From assembly GCF_014235185.1 (NCBI RefSeq), contig NZ_CP060131.1, forward strand, positions 3,851,501-3,915,500: a DNA stretch of 64,000 bases, given 5' to 3'. Shown piece after piece: positions 62,594 through 64,000 of the stretch. The stretch's first letter is position 1; every line of letters begins with the position of its first letter. A model generated the notes under the pieces. The model had not been told where the DNA came from and searched no databases. It was given only the letters and a program-made list of their open reading frames with translations. This DNA is from Pseudonocardia petroleophila (GTDB taxonomy: Bacteria; Actinomycetota; Actinomycetes; Mycobacteriales; Pseudonocardiaceae). The translations under genes and the position numbers were made by a program.

Positions 62594-63799
62594 TCAGTCG
62601 CCGCCTGGCACGGACTGCTCAACGGCTCTGGAAACGGTGTCGGTCAGCGCTTCCTCCATGAGTTCGAGCGCCTCGACGACCGAGCTGTCGAACACCTCGC
62701 TGTAGATGCCCAGGGTCACGTTGATGTTGGCGTGACCGAGGATCATCTGTGCGTCGCGGGCTGGTACACCGAGGTCCTTCAGCAGCGTGGCTGCGGTTCG
62801 TCGCAGGTCATGGAAGACAATCCTCGGTAGAGCCTCGGCGGCCACGATCCGGTCGAAGGACCGCGACAGGTTGCGCGGCTCGATCGGCCGGCCGCTGCGG
62901 GTGGTGAATACATACCCCGACTCCTCCCAATCCTCGCCCGCATCCATCCTCTGGTCCCGCTGCTTGGCGGCCTGGGCGAGGAGTGATGCCCTGGCCATCG
63001 CGACGAGGGGGAGCGTTCTGGTTCCCGAGCGGGTCTTGGTCGGCCCCCTCACCAGGCCACCCCCGACCCGGATGAGGGTCGCCTCAACGCGGAGCCGTCC
63101 AGCGGCGAAGTCGACGTTCTCCCAGTGCAGTGCGGCTATCTCACCTCGCCGCAAGCCGTAGATCATCGCGAGGACGAAGACTACGTAGGCGCCGTCGCCC
63201 CGGGCGGCGTTGAGGAACCGGCGCGCCTGTGATGCGGTCCACGCCGTGCGGCGGTCTCGGTGTTCCTCCGGCAGCGTCGTCAGCTGGGCGACGTTGCGGG
63301 TGACGAGCTCCTCTCTCGTCGCGCGGCCGAGCGCGGAGCTCAGTACTTCGCGCATCATGCGGAGCTTCGGAACTGAGTCGCCCATCGCCCGCCGGCGGTT
63401 GAGGAACTCCTGCACGTGCCGGACGGACAGCGTGGCGAGCTTCTGTCGGCCGAGTCCCGGTCGCAGGTAGATCTCGATCGTGGATCGGTACTTCGCCATC
63501 GTGGTCGGGCGGAGCTTGGGCTCGGCTACTTCCTTCAGCCAGTAGTCGAGGTACTCGGACACGGTGGGTGTGCGCGTCGGGATGATTCCGCCGGCGTTCA
63601 CGCGCTGGGTGAGCTCGGCGAGCTTCTGGGCGACATCGGTCCGGGTCTTGCCGTAGATCCATTTCCGTCCCCGGCTCCCGTCAGGGCGAGTGACGTACGC
63701 CGCTGCTACGTAGCGACCATCTGCTCTCTTGGCAATGGTCCCCTCGCCGTTTCCTCGCTTGCGTCCTCGTCCGCGGTGCGGGGCATCGGGGGAGTTCAT
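62594..63799 (-). CDS. int: Tyrosine recombinase/site-specific integrase
   Basis: This is a 401-residue phage-type integrase. An N-terminal arm-binding-like domain (GNGEGTIAKRADGRY), then a SAM-like core-binding domain (about 78-165) and the catalytic domain with Arg217 (GLRRGE), Lys255, His330-x-x-Arg333 (HDLRRTAA), His356 (GHANIN) and nucleophile Tyr366. The full R-K-H-R-H-Y set is intact. ATG overlaps the excisionase stop (ATGA). It should catalyse recombination between the tRNA-Val site and attP; the att fragment lies just past its 3' end, the usual layout of actinobacterial integrative elements. Confidence 0.94.
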   Translation of the reverse strand: MNSPDAPHRGRGRKRGNGEGTIAKRADGRYVAAAYVTRPDGSRGRKWIYGKTRTDVAQKLAELTQRVNAGGIIPTRTPTVSEYLDYWLKEVAEPKLRPTTMAKYRSTIEIYLRPGLGRQKLATLSVRHVQEFLNRRRAMGDSVPKLRMMREVLSSALGRATREELVTRNVAQLTTLPEEHRDRRTAWTASQARRFLNAARGDGAYVVFVLAMIYGLRRGEIAALHWENVDFAAGRLRVEATLIRVGGGLVRGPTKTRSGTRTLPLVAMARASLLAQAAKQRDQRMDAGEDWEESGYVFTTRSGRPIEPRNLSRSFDRIVAAEALPRIVFHDLRRTAATLLKDLGVPARDAQMILGHANINVTLGIYSEVFDSSVVEALELMEEALTDTVSRAVEQSVPGGD

Positions 63800-63978
63800 G
63801 TGGCCTGGCTTCCGAGGTGCTCCAGGAAGCGTTCGAAGTCCTGGGCCCGCACCCGATGGCAACGACCCAGATGGACGCTGGGCAGGTCACCGGCCCAGAT
63901 CAGTTGGTAGACCGTCCATCGGGAGACCTGGAGCCGCTCAGCGACCTGGTCGAGAGTGAGGAGATCCGCTGCAGGCAT
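63796..63978 (-). CDS. xis: Excisionase/helix-turn-helix DNA-binding protein
   Basis: A 60-residue MerR-like winged-helix protein: LLTLDQVAERLQVSRWTVYQLIWAGDLPSVHLGRCHRVRAQDFERFL (in parts) is the standard excisionase-type HTH_17 domain, with the R-V-x-x-x-D-F ending. GGAGG lies 7 nt before the ATG. Translationally coupled to the integrase. It probably directs the integrase toward excision, and may also repress the promoter to its right. Confidence 0.88.
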   Translation of the reverse strand: MPAADLLTLDQVAERLQVSRWTVYQLIWAGDLPSVHLGRCHRVRAQDFERFLEHLGSQAT

Positions 63979-64000
63979 ATGGGTGCCTCCGTAGGTCAGG

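Larger units (their letters stand above)
53100..64000. mobile_element. Probable integrative element/plasmid-derived region
   Basis: From about 53 kb rightwards the genes are small unknown proteins, ParB-like protein, SSB, primase-polymerase, DprA/phosphoribosyltransferase pair, tRNA-fragment att site, tyrosine integrase and excisionase, with no catabolic genes. The left limit is approximate and the right end lies outside the window. The att-like site at 62,475 may divide it into two elements. No conjugation gene (FtsK-like translocase) is seen inside the window. Confidence 0.6.

Overview
The window is uniformly GC-rich, with strong G/C third-position bias, frequent GTG starts and stop-start overlaps (ATGA, GTGA, TGATG). 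It carries many acyl-CoA dehydrogenases, acyl-CoA ligases and F420/flavin enzymes, plus AcoR-like GAF/Fis regulators that lack the sigma54-contact loop. This points to a catabolically versatile actinomycete. A Pseudonocardia-like organism is my best guess, from gene style only.

Positions 1 to about 52,600 are catabolic, chromosome-like DNA. (a) 1-5.1 kb: a divergent ligase/operon promoter, then ACAD, crotonase, ACAD and a Baeyer-Villiger monooxygenase (BVMO). (b) 5.1-11.5 kb, minus strand: SDR, LLM oxidoreductase, two FAS1-like/MaoC hydratase pairs, an HMG-CoA-synthase-like/DUF35 fusion and a thiolase, nearly all translationally coupled. (c) 12.0-16.6 kb: alcohol dehydrogenase, aldehyde dehydrogenase and a long-chain acyl-CoA ligase. 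(d) 16.6-28.9 kb, minus strand: an 11-gene run with five ACADs, two ligases, a CoA-transferase-like protein, a crotonase, a 36-residue small ORF and an SDR. (e) 29.0-40.8 kb, plus strand: hydrolase, crotonase, TetR, hydrolase, citrate-lyase-like protein, RibBA, flavin reductase, ligase, zinc-ribbon protein, SDR, luciferase-like monooxygenase and a metallo-beta-lactamase-fold lactonase-like enzyme. (f) 40.9-52.6 kb: regulators (two GAF/Fis, GntR, TetR, LysR), an ACAD with a frameshifted CaiB-type CoA transferase, and a BVMO-esterase pair. The common theme is oxygenation of a ketone or alicyclic substrate to an ester or lactone, hydrolysis, CoA activation and beta-oxidation. The actual substrate cannot be read from the sequence.

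From about 53 kb to the right edge the content changes to mobile-element genes: small unknown proteins, a ParB-like protein with a frameshift, SSB, a primase-polymerase, a DprA-like SLOG protein coupled to a ComF-like phosphoribosyltransferase, a 45-nt 3' fragment of tRNA-Val(CAC) that looks like an att core, a tyrosine integrase and an excisionase. Several element genes share a related leader sequence. The DprA-like gene begins on a LexA-box-like palindrome just downstream of a -10-like element, so the DprA/phosphoribosyltransferase pair may be a damage-inducible unit. It is the strongest candidate for an undescribed system here.

Limits: no alignments or searches were possible. Family calls rest on motifs read by eye, substrate assignments are deliberately general, and the two frameshifts could be sequencing errors.
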